Below are positions 7,677 to 15,059 of a stretch of 64,000 nt of DNA, one piece after another. The notes under the pieces were generated by a model. That model saw only the letters and a list, made by a program, of their open reading frames with translations. It had not been told where the DNA came from and made no database searches. The DNA comes from R-RK-3 sp963834945. Its GTDB lineage: Bacteria > Pseudomonadota > Alphaproteobacteria > Rhizobiales > Rhodomicrobiaceae. The position numbers were made by a program, and so were the translations under genes. How positions within the stretch are numbered: the stretch's first letter is position 1; each line of letters begins with the position of its first letter. Location of the stretch: positions 620,001 to 684,000 of the forward strand of contig CAWIDT010000001.1 of NCBI GenBank assembly GCA_963834945.1, given 5' to 3'.

Positions 7677-8365
7677 CAGAGGGAGAGGGAGAAGCGCCCG
7701 GGGCGGGAGCACGAGCAAAAAGCGACGCGACGGCCGACGGCGCGCGGCGGGCAGGGAGCGGCAAGACGCGAGGGGAGAGGGCGAGGCGGCGGAGAAGAGC
7801 CGCGCGACGCGCGGGGGGCGACGGCCGCCGGGCGCGAGAGCAAACACAACGCGCGCCCAGGCGGGCGAGGACCGGCAAGGTGAGGCCGCCGGACGGCCAC
7901 AAGACGCAGGCGCCACCGGCGCGCGCAGCGGCGAGGACGCGGGCGCGGACCAGAGGCGACGCCGACAAGCGCGCCGCAGCGCCAGCCCGCGCGGCGCAAC
8001 GCGGCAGGCCCGAGAAGACGAGCCGCGGGGACGACGCGGACAGCGGCGGCGCGGGCGACGCGGGCCGGCCGCCGCGCGACCGCGGGAAGCCAGGCCCGGC
8101 GGACGAAGCCCAGACCGCGCAAGCCACCGACGCCGAGCCGGCCAGACCAGCCGCGCAGGCACCGGGCCCCGCAAGCGGGCGGAACAAAACGCGAGCGCGC
8201 CAAGACACCGGCAAGCCACCCACGAGCCGGCGCGACGCCCCGCGCCCGCGCCCCAGCCACGACACCGCCGACGGACGACGAACGCGCCGCAAAGCGCGAA
8301 GCCGGCAGCGCGGGACGACAGAAGACGAGAAAAGGAAGGGAGCGGAAAAGGGAAGGAAGGGAGGC
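7677..8365 (+). other. T-depleted block: one T in 689 nt
   Basis: From 7677 to 8365 the + strand contains A, C and G but only one T (position 7881); runs of 204 and 484 nt contain none. Since stop codons start with T and all contain A, the block is open in all three + frames and nearly all minus frames, which explains long six-frame ORFs here that are not genes. GC is about 80 percent. The right end (8322-8364) is almost purely purine. No internal repeat unit is obvious by eye. It lies between fic and a terminator. Confidence 0.9.
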
Positions 8366-8426
8366 TAGCAGTCGTCCGCAACGCAACGCATTGGCAGGGT
8401 TAGGGCCTGGCTTGGCTTAGGTAGGG

Positions 8427-8462
8427 AGCGACCGGAGTTCAGACTTCGGTCGCTTTTCTTTT
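8427..8462 (+). terminator. Strong intrinsic terminator
   Basis: AGCGACCG (8427-8434) pairs with CGGTCGCT (8447-8454), followed by TTTCTTTT. The T-run occurs only on the + strand side, so it stops rightward transcription coming out of fic or the T-depleted block. Confidence 0.8.
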
Positions 8463-8466
8463 GCAT

Positions 8467-8661
8467 TCACGTTGTCTGCCAGCCGGCGCCCCATCTGGCC
8501 GCGCCGATCGCCTTCACCGCGACGCGTACCAGCCGCAGCTTGACGATATCGGCCGCATTGGTGGCCGCGCTGATCTTGTCGCCGATTGCCTTGATGAGCC
8601 GCCGCATGGTGGCGTCATCGGCGAACACGGCTTGCTCCATCAACTCCTGTTCCGGGGTCAT
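8467..8661 (-). CDS. Small hypothetical protein
   Basis: A 64-aa protein beginning MTPEQELMEQAVFADDATMR, mostly helical. The ATG is at 8661 and an in-frame GTG at 8667 is an alternative. It starts about 10 nt after the stop of the small gene to its right, so the two look co-transcribed leftward. No family is recognised. Confidence 0.45.
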   Translation of the reverse strand: MTPEQELMEQAVFADDATMRRLIKAIGDKISAATNAADIVKLRLVRVAVKAIGAARWGAGWQTT

Positions 8662-8670
8662 GGGCACCGC

Positions 8671-8896
8671 CTACAGCAGCTGGCAGAGCGCGTCGTGGTT
8701 GCGCCGGAGCCGGGCATAGATCAGCTCCAGCCCCTCGATCAGTACGTCTTCCGCCTCGGACAGAGCGGCGCTGTCCTTGGCGAGACGGAGCATTGTGATG
8801 TCCTTGCCGATCTCGGCGACGCAATCCGCGATGCGGTCGAAATCTCTGGCCCGGATTGCGCGCGGCGAGTTCGGCTTGTATGTCTACGACAGCCAT
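8671..8896 (-). CDS. Small helical hypothetical protein (frameshifted)
   Basis: ATG 8896 follows GGAGG at 5 nt. The first 13 or so codons (MAVVDIQAELAAR) are in one frame, and the sensible continuation (RARDFDRIADCVAEIGKDIT to NHDALCQLL, stop at 8671) is in another. One surplus base near 8855-8862 explains this. The product would be about 75 aa. No known family. Confidence 0.4.
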
Positions 8897-9033
8897 GGTG
8901 GCCTCCAACTAGGTTGCTGTGGTTAGGCCCGGTCGGGAGCGCAAACTCCAGGCTGGGCCGCTGCTTGACATATGCCAGCATTGACGGCACGTTACGGCAG
9001 GCGGCAATTAGCTGTCAACGATAATGTTTAACA

Positions 9034-9222
9034 ATGATGGCAGATTGCATGGTTAGGACAGCCAATATCGGGATCCGCGTAGAGCCGAAGATCAAGGACG
9101 CCGCAGAAAAGGCGGCGGCGGCGGATCATCGGAGCGTCGCATCGCTAATTGAGAAGCTGCTGGTCGAGCACCTCAGGGCCAACGGTTATCTGCCAAACGA
9201 ATACAATCCAAAACGAAGCTGA
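9034..9222 (+). CDS. Small ribbon-helix-helix protein
   Basis: A 62-aa protein. TANIGIRVEPKIKDAAEKAA followed by DHRSVASLIEKLLVEHLRANG matches an Arc/CopG-type RHH. It is probably a transcriptional regulator of the element. ATG 9034 and ATG 9049 are both possible starts. No toxin gene is adjacent. Confidence 0.55.
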   Translation: MMADCMVRTANIGIRVEPKIKDAAEKAAAADHRSVASLIEKLLVEHLRANGYLPNEYNPKRS

Positions 9223-9586
9223 GCGTCAGCCGATCCGTCCATCAAGCTTTCCGGTTGGCGGCTCGCCCCCCCGCAGATGCCGCGCAAAAGCCCCGCCGCA
9301 GAATAGTCGCGCGCCGGCAGAGGGGCATCAAAAAAACCTTGGATTGAGGGCTGCGCGTATGGGCTGCAGAGCGGTCTGGGGCTGGATTCCAATGAAAAGC
9401 TGTTGCTGAGCAAATGCCTTCGGCGGAGAACCCCTCCGCCGAGCCGCTCTGATCACTAGACGGCCCCCCAGATCATAAGAGCTTTCCTTCGATCCCTTGC
9501 GCCTGTTTATGAAAAGCTGCTGTACCTGTGTCTCTCGCGGTACAGACACCGGGCCGGGGATCGTTTAATTTTGGGAATATCTGGGC
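9223..9586. other. Intergenic 364 nt with a stem-loop and a short repeat
   Basis: No convincing gene is present. The stem CGGCGGAG/CTCCGCCG lies near 9422-9441. The 10-mer ATGAAAAGCT followed by G(T/C)TG occurs at about 9391 and 9510; both open short frames beginning MKSCC, one of 5 codons and one of 19 codons. Neither has a ribosome site, so they are recorded as a repeat only. Confidence 0.4.
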
Positions 9587-10096
9587 ATGGGGCTGATAAT
9601 GACCAAAATTATTGCCGTGCTGTTTATCGCCGCCACACTGACCGGATGTGCCGGGGCGACGACAATGCCGCTTTCCAACGATACGGTGCAGATCACGTCC
9701 AGAGCCGCGCCAGTTTGCGGCGCGGGCGGCGCGCAGAAGGTGGCCGTTCGTCAAGCTTCGGTCGAGACGATCCGACGCGGCTATGATCGCTTCATCATCA
9801 CGGATGCCGCTGCCAGTTCGGACGTCGGGGTGGTCGGCTATGCGCCAGTAATCGCGCACACAACTGGCTACGCGACAGCCACCGGCTATGGGAATACGGC
9901 GACGGCATACGGCAATGCGACGACTACCTATTCGGGCGGTCAGCCGATCATTGCCGGATCACATCGGCAAGGGCTCATCGTGAAGATGTTCCGCGACGGC
10001 GATCCTGCCGGCAAGAACGCGCTCTCGGCACGCGGCGAACTCGGGCCGAAATGGGCCGAGCTCGTGAAAAGCGAGTCGGTCACATGCTTCGATTGA
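9587..10096 (+). CDS. Lipoprotein, unknown function
   Basis: A 169-aa protein with a lipoprotein signal: IIAVLFIAATLTGC, lipobox LTGC, lipidated Cys near residue 21. The mature part has KVAVRQASVETIRRGYDRFI and then a low-complexity Gly/Tyr/Thr segment (TTGYATATGYGNTATAYGNA). ATG 9599, preceded by GGGG at 6 nt, is an equally good start. Homologous-looking proteins are common in Rhizobiales chromosomes, so it may be a cargo or surface-exclusion protein; that is inference. Confidence 0.65.
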   Translation: MGLIMTKIIAVLFIAATLTGCAGATTMPLSNDTVQITSRAAPVCGAGGAQKVAVRQASVETIRRGYDRFIITDAAASSDVGVVGYAPVIAHTTGYATATGYGNTATAYGNATTTYSGGQPIIAGSHRQGLIVKMFRDGDPAGKNALSARGELGPKWAELVKSESVTCFD

Positions 10097-10144
10097 GCGC
10101 GGCCGGCGGTTGGGCCAGAAAGCAGATGCGCCGCGTTCTCGCCA

Positions 10145-10422
10145 CTAGTCCTCAGCCCGCGGCACCCCGGTGGAGATGTGCATCACGACATTGCCGTCCA
10201 CCTCGATCTGCTGCGACTCCTGCCGTAGCCGCGATCCAGCAATTCCTTGCTCGCCGCCATTTTCGCGGCATCGGTCTCGCCATGCGTGGCGATCCGCACC
10301 AAGCTCTCGATAGCCTCAGCCCCATGTTTCCGAGCCAATGCCCTGATATCGGCTGTGATTTTATTCGGTGTGCCTGCGGTTCGTCCACTGCGACGCTCAC
10401 CAGGCTTCGAACCACGCGGCAT
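10145..10422 (-). CDS. Small phage DNA-packaging-type protein (frameshifted)
   Basis: The N-terminus MPRGSKPGERRSGRTAGTPN followed by a helical region (ALARKHGAEAIESLVRIA) and KELLDRGYG matches the DUF5681/small-terminase-like proteins found beside phage packaging genes. A shift just after RGYG restores a natural tail (QESQQIEVDGNVVMHISTGV, stop at 10145); the unshifted frame ends earlier in Arg/Ser repeats. No large terminase follows. Confidence 0.55.
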
Positions 10423-10454
10423 TGCTATTTTTCGCTAGTTTTGTCGTCGGCATG

Positions 10455-11900
10455 TCAGCGTCCCGCGCCCCGCAGCATCGCGTTGATCAGGGCCCGCGAG
10501 GGCTGGCCGGGCTGCGGCGGCATCGGCCCGCGCATATCGGGGTAGGGCGACTGGCCATCCCGACGCGGCAGCGGGATGCCCTCGGGGATCTGCAGTGCCG
10601 CGGCGTTCGCAAGTTCCGGGGTCTTGCCCATATTCCGCTCGGGCAGCTGCTGGCCCATCTCGTCCCGAAGCCCCAGCATCCGGGCTACCAACGGGTGCTC
10701 CTGCGCCAGCCTGGCGCGCTCCAGGTTCGCCGCTTCCGGCGTATCCGGCCCCATATTCATAGCCGTCAGTGGCATGGTCATCTCGCCGCCGATGCCGAGC
10801 GCGCGAGCGATATTCGGGGCATGCTCCAGCAGCTTATTCACGCCATAGCCGACGCCTGCGGTGCCAGCGCCAGCGAGCGCACCGGCCTTCGCACCCTCTG
10901 TGCGGGCCTGGCCGGGCGTCGCGCCCGCGGCCTCGGCGTCATTTGAGGCGGCATCATACGCCACACCGGCGCCGATCAGCGGCGCGATGATCGTGGACGC
11001 GCCAGGCTTGGCGGCAAGCCGCTTCACCGTCGCGATCAGTTGCCTCCCCGGCGTTCCGGCCGGCAGCTCGGCCAGCACCGCGGCTCTGTTGGCGTCGGTG
11101 ACGTTGTTGGCGACGTAATCGGCGGCTTCGGCCTTCGTCATCTTGCCCGTGGCGCCAGCGGCTTTTGCCGCCGCAGTGAGGCGTTCGCTGTTCGGGCGCA
11201 CATCCGGCGGAGGCGGGGGCGCATTCTCCGCCGCGGCTCGGGTTCGGATCAGGGCCTCATCTGGCAGGTTTCCGACCGGTCCGACTTGGTTTTTCAAATC
11301 CATGAGCTGATGCACAGTCATTCCGACCCCGGCGCCCTGGTCGGCATTCGCGCCCAAATTGACCCATTTTTGATCCTCGGGCGTAGGACCCATCATGGGC
11401 GCAACGTAGCGGCGCATCGCCTGGGCCGAAGCAAACATGGCGGCGGGCGCAAGGAATTGGAGACCGGCCCTGTTGTTTCGTGCGTCCCGCGCTTGCGTAA
11501 TCGCCCGTGCGCCTTCCACGCCGGAAATCTTCGGATTGGCGGCAATCTGAGCGATATCACTCATTGCGGCGGTGTTTTTGTCCTTGAGAATGCCCGCGGC
11601 ACCGCGACCGGCCCATGCTCCCAAGCCGATGCCGACGGCATAAGGAGCGATCTCAGTCGCGCCCCGAATCGCATTGTTGGTCGGATCGTTGGCGATGCGA
11701 TTGTTGTTGGAGATCGTGACGTTGTTGTTCTGCGCAGCCGTCAGATCGTTGCGGTGCTTGACCGATCCTTCGGTTGTTCCGCCACCCCATTTGCCGTCGA
11801 TGGCCCCATTGTAGTATCCTCGCGTCTTCAGGAAGGTCTGCAGCGCCTTCACCTGCTCGGGATTTGAGGTGTCAATCCTGTTGAGCTGCTCGAGATCCAT
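10455..11900 (-). CDS. Virion-internal protein with N-terminal peptidoglycan-binding repeat
   Basis: A 481-aa protein. Residues 1-55 (DTSNPEQVKALQTFLKTRGY then YNGAIDGKWGGGT) are a PG_binding_1 domain. The rest is Ala/Gly-rich with several hydrophobic stretches (APYAVGIGLGAWAGRGAAGI and ASTIIAPLIGAGVAYDA), typical of podophage internal or ejection proteins that cross the envelope. ATG 11900 is preferred to TTG 11945, which would overlap the divergent membrane gene. It is the last of three long leftward genes that probably act together. Confidence 0.6.
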   Translation of the reverse strand: MDLEQLNRIDTSNPEQVKALQTFLKTRGYYNGAIDGKWGGGTTEGSVKHRNDLTAAQNNNVTISNNNRIANDPTNNAIRGATEIAPYAVGIGLGAWAGRGAAGILKDKNTAAMSDIAQIAANPKISGVEGARAITQARDARNNRAGLQFLAPAAMFASAQAMRRYVAPMMGPTPEDQKWVNLGANADQGAGVGMTVHQLMDLKNQVGPVGNLPDEALIRTRAAAENAPPPPPDVRPNSERLTAAAKAAGATGKMTKAEAADYVANNVTDANRAAVLAELPAGTPGRQLIATVKRLAAKPGASTIIAPLIGAGVAYDAASNDAEAAGATPGQARTEGAKAGALAGAGTAGVGYGVNKLLEHAPNIARALGIGGEMTMPLTAMNMGPDTPEAANLERARLAQEHPLVARMLGLRDEMGQQLPERNMGKTPELANAAALQIPEGIPLPRRDGQSPYPDMRGPMPPQPGQPSRALINAMLRGAGR

Positions 11901-11927
11901 TAGATTGATCCATTCGAGAGGGTTGAC

Positions 11928-12389
11928 ATGGGACAGGCGACGCAAGAACCCGTGAAATCACTAAGCCAACGGCCACTTATCGACATAGTGGGATCGATCG
12001 TTTTACTTGCCGCGGCGTGCGCTTCAGCGGCATTGCCAATCTGGCTTTTCACAATCGATGGCTTCACTTGGCGTGCGATTAGCTTGGCCATTGCTCAAAC
12101 CCCTGTCATTTCAATATTCGCCTGGGCCGGATTCAAAGCTGGATGGGGGCATATATACGCTCCCAGCCAGGAGGAACGAGCGCTTGAACAACTCACCCGG
12201 CCTGCTCGGTGGGCCGGGTATGCGGGCGTGTTTAGCGTTTTCATAGCTCTTTCCATGTGGCGGGACGGCTTGCTAGATATGACAATGACGACAGGCACAT
12301 TGATCGCATTGCTGGGTGGTATTGCGGGGCTCTGCTTTTGGGCGGACATGCGCATCGCCGGCTATTTCTGGTCGAAAACACCTCGATAA
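11928..12389 (+). CDS. Four-helix membrane protein
   Basis: A 153-aa protein with hydrophobic segments around residues 20-42, 50-70, 95-112 and 120-140. Start ATG 11928 has GAGAGGG 6 nt upstream. It is divergent from the virion-internal gene and followed by another membrane protein. A holin or superinfection-exclusion role is possible but unsupported. Confidence 0.6.
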   Translation: MGQATQEPVKSLSQRPLIDIVGSIVLLAAACASAALPIWLFTIDGFTWRAISLAIAQTPVISIFAWAGFKAGWGHIYAPSQEERALEQLTRPARWAGYAGVFSVFIALSMWRDGLLDMTMTTGTLIALLGGIAGLCFWADMRIAGYFWSKTPR

Positions 12390-12442
12390 CTTGCTGATCC
12401 GCCGAACCACCGCGCTCCTTTACCCTCCCCCGGAGATCGCCC

Positions 12443-12850
12443 TTGTCCTTGCTCTTGCGGATCATCCTGCTTCCGTTCGTCCTGATTTGGAGCCTGAGCC
12501 AGTTTCTACTTCGTCTTTACCTGCTTACGCTACTCAGCGCGATTGTGGTGATCCCGATCGGCTATGCGCTCGGGCCGGTCTTCTACATCGCCGAAACCAC
12601 GCCGCGAGCCATTATCGAAGGCCTGGCGTTGCTGATCTACATTCCGATGGCTATCGCAGGCCTCTTCATCATTTTCGATCATTGGCTGCCCGGAGCTCCT
12701 GATCGATCGTCTGCCCCAAAAGCCCCATCACTTTTGCAACTTCAGGATCAGGCTCCTTGGCTGCGAACACTCTCAAAGTCTGAAGGTGACGCTGCAACGC
12801 CTGCCTTGTCGCCGCCACGGAAGAGCCTACCTGTACCTGGGCGCGGTTGA
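12443..12850 (+). CDS. Small membrane protein
   Basis: A 135-aa frame with TTG start (CGGAG 8 nt upstream). The first 80 residues form three hydrophobic helices (LLLRIILLPFVLIWSLSQFL, a second ending near IPIGYALG, and LALLIYIPMAIAGLFIIFDH). The last 60 codons overlap the 3' end of the convergent long gene and have no clear character, so the true end may be nearer 12690 with a missed shift. Confidence 0.45.
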   Translation: MSLLLRIILLPFVLIWSLSQFLLRLYLLTLLSAIVVIPIGYALGPVFYIAETTPRAIIEGLALLIYIPMAIAGLFIIFDHWLPGAPDRSSAPKAPSLLQLQDQAPWLRTLSKSEGDAATPALSPPRKSLPVPGRG

Positions 12851-15059
12851 GGCTGTTCACCCATGCCGAGAACCATTTGCTCGTCAGCACCTTTCCGGTA
12901 AGCCCCGTTCCTGCGATGCTCCCGATCAAAAGCGGCCACGCAACAGGATTCCAGATCGTCGCCAGCGTGATGCCGCCTGCGGCCGTGTAGGCGGAGCCGC
13001 TGTAGTTCTTCGTCGTCTCGTAATATTTCATCCGTTCGGCGATGCGGCCCATATTGCTCAGCGAGCGCACGACCTCGGGACCAAGCGCGCGTGTGAACAG
13101 CTCCACCACACGGGGGTTATGGCTGATCTTGTTCCAGTCGGTGGCATAGCGCTCGAACGAGAATATCTTCTCCGCCTCGCGCGAGCCGGGCGTCAGTCGG
13201 CCGAGGCCTTCGACGACATGGCCGAGCACCGCGCGGGTTTCCTCCGGCCGCAGCGATGAAAACAAGCTCTCCAGCGAGCGCACGTTTTGGGTGTTCTCGC
13301 GGAAATAGGAGCCGATCTTGCGCGAGGCCTGTTCCAGCGTATCGGCGCCGAGCACGCCCATGAAGCGGTCCATGCGCTCGACGCCATTGCGGTAATAGCG
13401 ATCGGCGACGCGGTAGTGGAATAATGCGCGATCGGCCGCATCGGCGATTTGCGGCGTGACGCCGGCTACATAACCCTGATCGCCGGGATTAAGTCGGGAC
13501 AGCCGCCGCGCCCGCGCCGCACGGGCCACAAGCCCGGCCTGATAATCATCCGAGATCGAGCCGTAAAGCTGCTTGAGCTGCGTCCGATCGAGCCGGGTAT
13601 CGAACTGGCCAAAATTGGAGAGCGCCCGGCCCACTTCGGTGCGTGCCGCGCGCAAGCTATCGAGGGTGAAGTTCGATCGCGGATTGGCGAGCCGCTGCAC
13701 CAGATCGCCGAACCGGCCTTGTAGCACGCCCCCGCTGATGCTCGCCGAGCGTTCCTGCTGCATCAGCCCTTGCGCGACACGTCCGGCATTGCGCGTCGCC
13801 ATGAGGCCGGGATTGGCGGTTTCGTTGGCCCGCATCACGGGCGGCACGGCATCTTCGGCACGCCGGTAGAGCGCTGACGCCTTGGTCGCGAAACTGGTGT
13901 CGCGCGCCGGCAAATCGATAATGCGCTGCACTTCGGCGGGCGAAAGATCTTCGATCCTGGAACGAGTCGAGCCCGGCAGATCGACGCGCGATTGCGCCGC
14001 CGCGTTCAGCTCCTGGTCCGTCATCGCCGCCGTATTGAGCTGGCTCGGGCGGCTCAGATTGACATTGCCCTGGACGCGCTGCGGCGGCCGGTCCGGCGTC
14101 AGGCCGAGATCCTGCACCTGGCTGCGTTCCAGATCCTCCAAATCCGATGTCCGAAAGCGCGACAGCCCGCGCTGGGCGATCAAGCCGACATCTTCCGGAC
14201 TTGCTGCCGCGCCCGCATCTTGCGCGATCTGCGCTTGCCTTGCCCCCATGCCCTGCTCGACGGCGGTCTTGGGCACCTTCACCGTGCCGCCGACTAGCGG
14301 GGCCTCCTCGATCGTCCTGGCGGTCCTGGCAAGCCCCTTGCTGCCGAAGGCCGGCGCAAATTCGGGGATGCCCTCAGCGAGGAAGGCGTCGCGATCAGCG
14401 ATGCGCATCGCGGGGCCGTAGGCTTGTGCCTCAGTCGCTACGGGCGCCACAACATTCGCAGGCGCGCCGCGAAGCATCCGATTTCCCATCGCCAGCCGGT
14501 TTGCGGCCAGGATGCCGCCCGGAGCGGCGCCCATCGACTGCAGGCCGGGAATGGCAACTCCGAGTTCACCCGCTTGTGCCACCTTTTCAAGCCAGCCCTG
14601 ATTGGCTTGCGCGAACTGCCCTTCGCGCTGCCGCAGCGTTTGTGCAAATTCCGGACGCTCGCCGATCTTTTCAGCGATATCGCCAATACCATATTCGCCG
14701 CGCGTCGCGGCTCTGACCGGCAGGCTTTCCACAAAGGCTAGCGTATCGGCAAAGCGGTTCCCGGGCGTGCGGCTGGCGTCGAAGGCGGCTTGTTGCGCCT
14801 CTTCCGCCCGCTGATGCGCGACGCCCTCTCTTGCGGCCTGTTCTGGCGTTGATGGCAGCGTGATGCCGGCCGGCGGCGGGACTTGCGGCCCCTTGAAGGC
14901 CTCCTTGGCTTTGGCCAGTTGCTGCCGGTAGAGTTCGTCATCGGCGAACGGGTCGTGATCGACCGGGACCAGCTTCGCCGTCGCCTCAGTGGGCATTGCG
15001 CCGCCGCCTGGCGGAGCGCCTGCAAACGGGTCGAAATCGACGGGGACCAGCTGGGGCAT
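12669..15059 (-). CDS. Large virion-internal/ejection-type protein
   Basis: A 796-aa protein. The N-terminus has a duplicated motif (LVPVDFDPFAG then LVPVDHDPFADDELY) seen in internal proteins of podophages. The middle is long, charged and helical, and near residues 690-735 there is a hydrophobic hairpin (LATIWNPVAWPLLIGSIAGT). It overlaps the upstream gene by the sequence ATGA, so translation is coupled. Phage internal proteins are ejected into the cell envelope during infection; that role is inferred from character and context. Confidence 0.6.
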   Translation of the reverse strand: MPQLVPVDFDPFAGAPPGGGAMPTEATAKLVPVDHDPFADDELYRQQLAKAKEAFKGPQVPPPAGITLPSTPEQAAREGVAHQRAEEAQQAAFDASRTPGNRFADTLAFVESLPVRAATRGEYGIGDIAEKIGERPEFAQTLRQREGQFAQANQGWLEKVAQAGELGVAIPGLQSMGAAPGGILAANRLAMGNRMLRGAPANVVAPVATEAQAYGPAMRIADRDAFLAEGIPEFAPAFGSKGLARTARTIEEAPLVGGTVKVPKTAVEQGMGARQAQIAQDAGAAASPEDVGLIAQRGLSRFRTSDLEDLERSQVQDLGLTPDRPPQRVQGNVNLSRPSQLNTAAMTDQELNAAAQSRVDLPGSTRSRIEDLSPAEVQRIIDLPARDTSFATKASALYRRAEDAVPPVMRANETANPGLMATRNAGRVAQGLMQQERSASISGGVLQGRFGDLVQRLANPRSNFTLDSLRAARTEVGRALSNFGQFDTRLDRTQLKQLYGSISDDYQAGLVARAARARRLSRLNPGDQGYVAGVTPQIADAADRALFHYRVADRYYRNGVERMDRFMGVLGADTLEQASRKIGSYFRENTQNVRSLESLFSSLRPEETRAVLGHVVEGLGRLTPGSREAEKIFSFERYATDWNKISHNPRVVELFTRALGPEVVRSLSNMGRIAERMKYYETTKNYSGSAYTAAGGITLATIWNPVAWPLLIGSIAGTGLTGKVLTSKWFSAWVNSLNRAQVQVGSSVAATRQALQRHLQTLRVFAAKEPDPEVAKVMGLLGQTIDQELRAANDRK

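Larger units (their letters stand above)
7618..8462 (+). ncRNA. Candidate long noncoding RNA over the T-free block
   Basis: The segment starts after the fic stop and ends at a strong + strand intrinsic terminator (8427-8462). No protein frame with a start codon and ribosome site is present, and the central 689 nt contain only one T, so a transcript would be almost free of U. It may be a separate RNA or the 3' untranslated region of fic. No known RNA family is recognised; transcription is inferred from the terminator only. Confidence 0.35.

Noticed and set aside
7677..8365. Diversity-generating retroelement variable region
   Set aside because: No reverse transcriptase or template repeat is visible, and adenine mutagenesis would not remove T from one strand completely.
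7605..8381. Long frames on both strands over 7605-8381
   Set aside because: They exist because the block lacks T on one strand and A on the other, which removes stop codons. They have no start context and low-complexity products.
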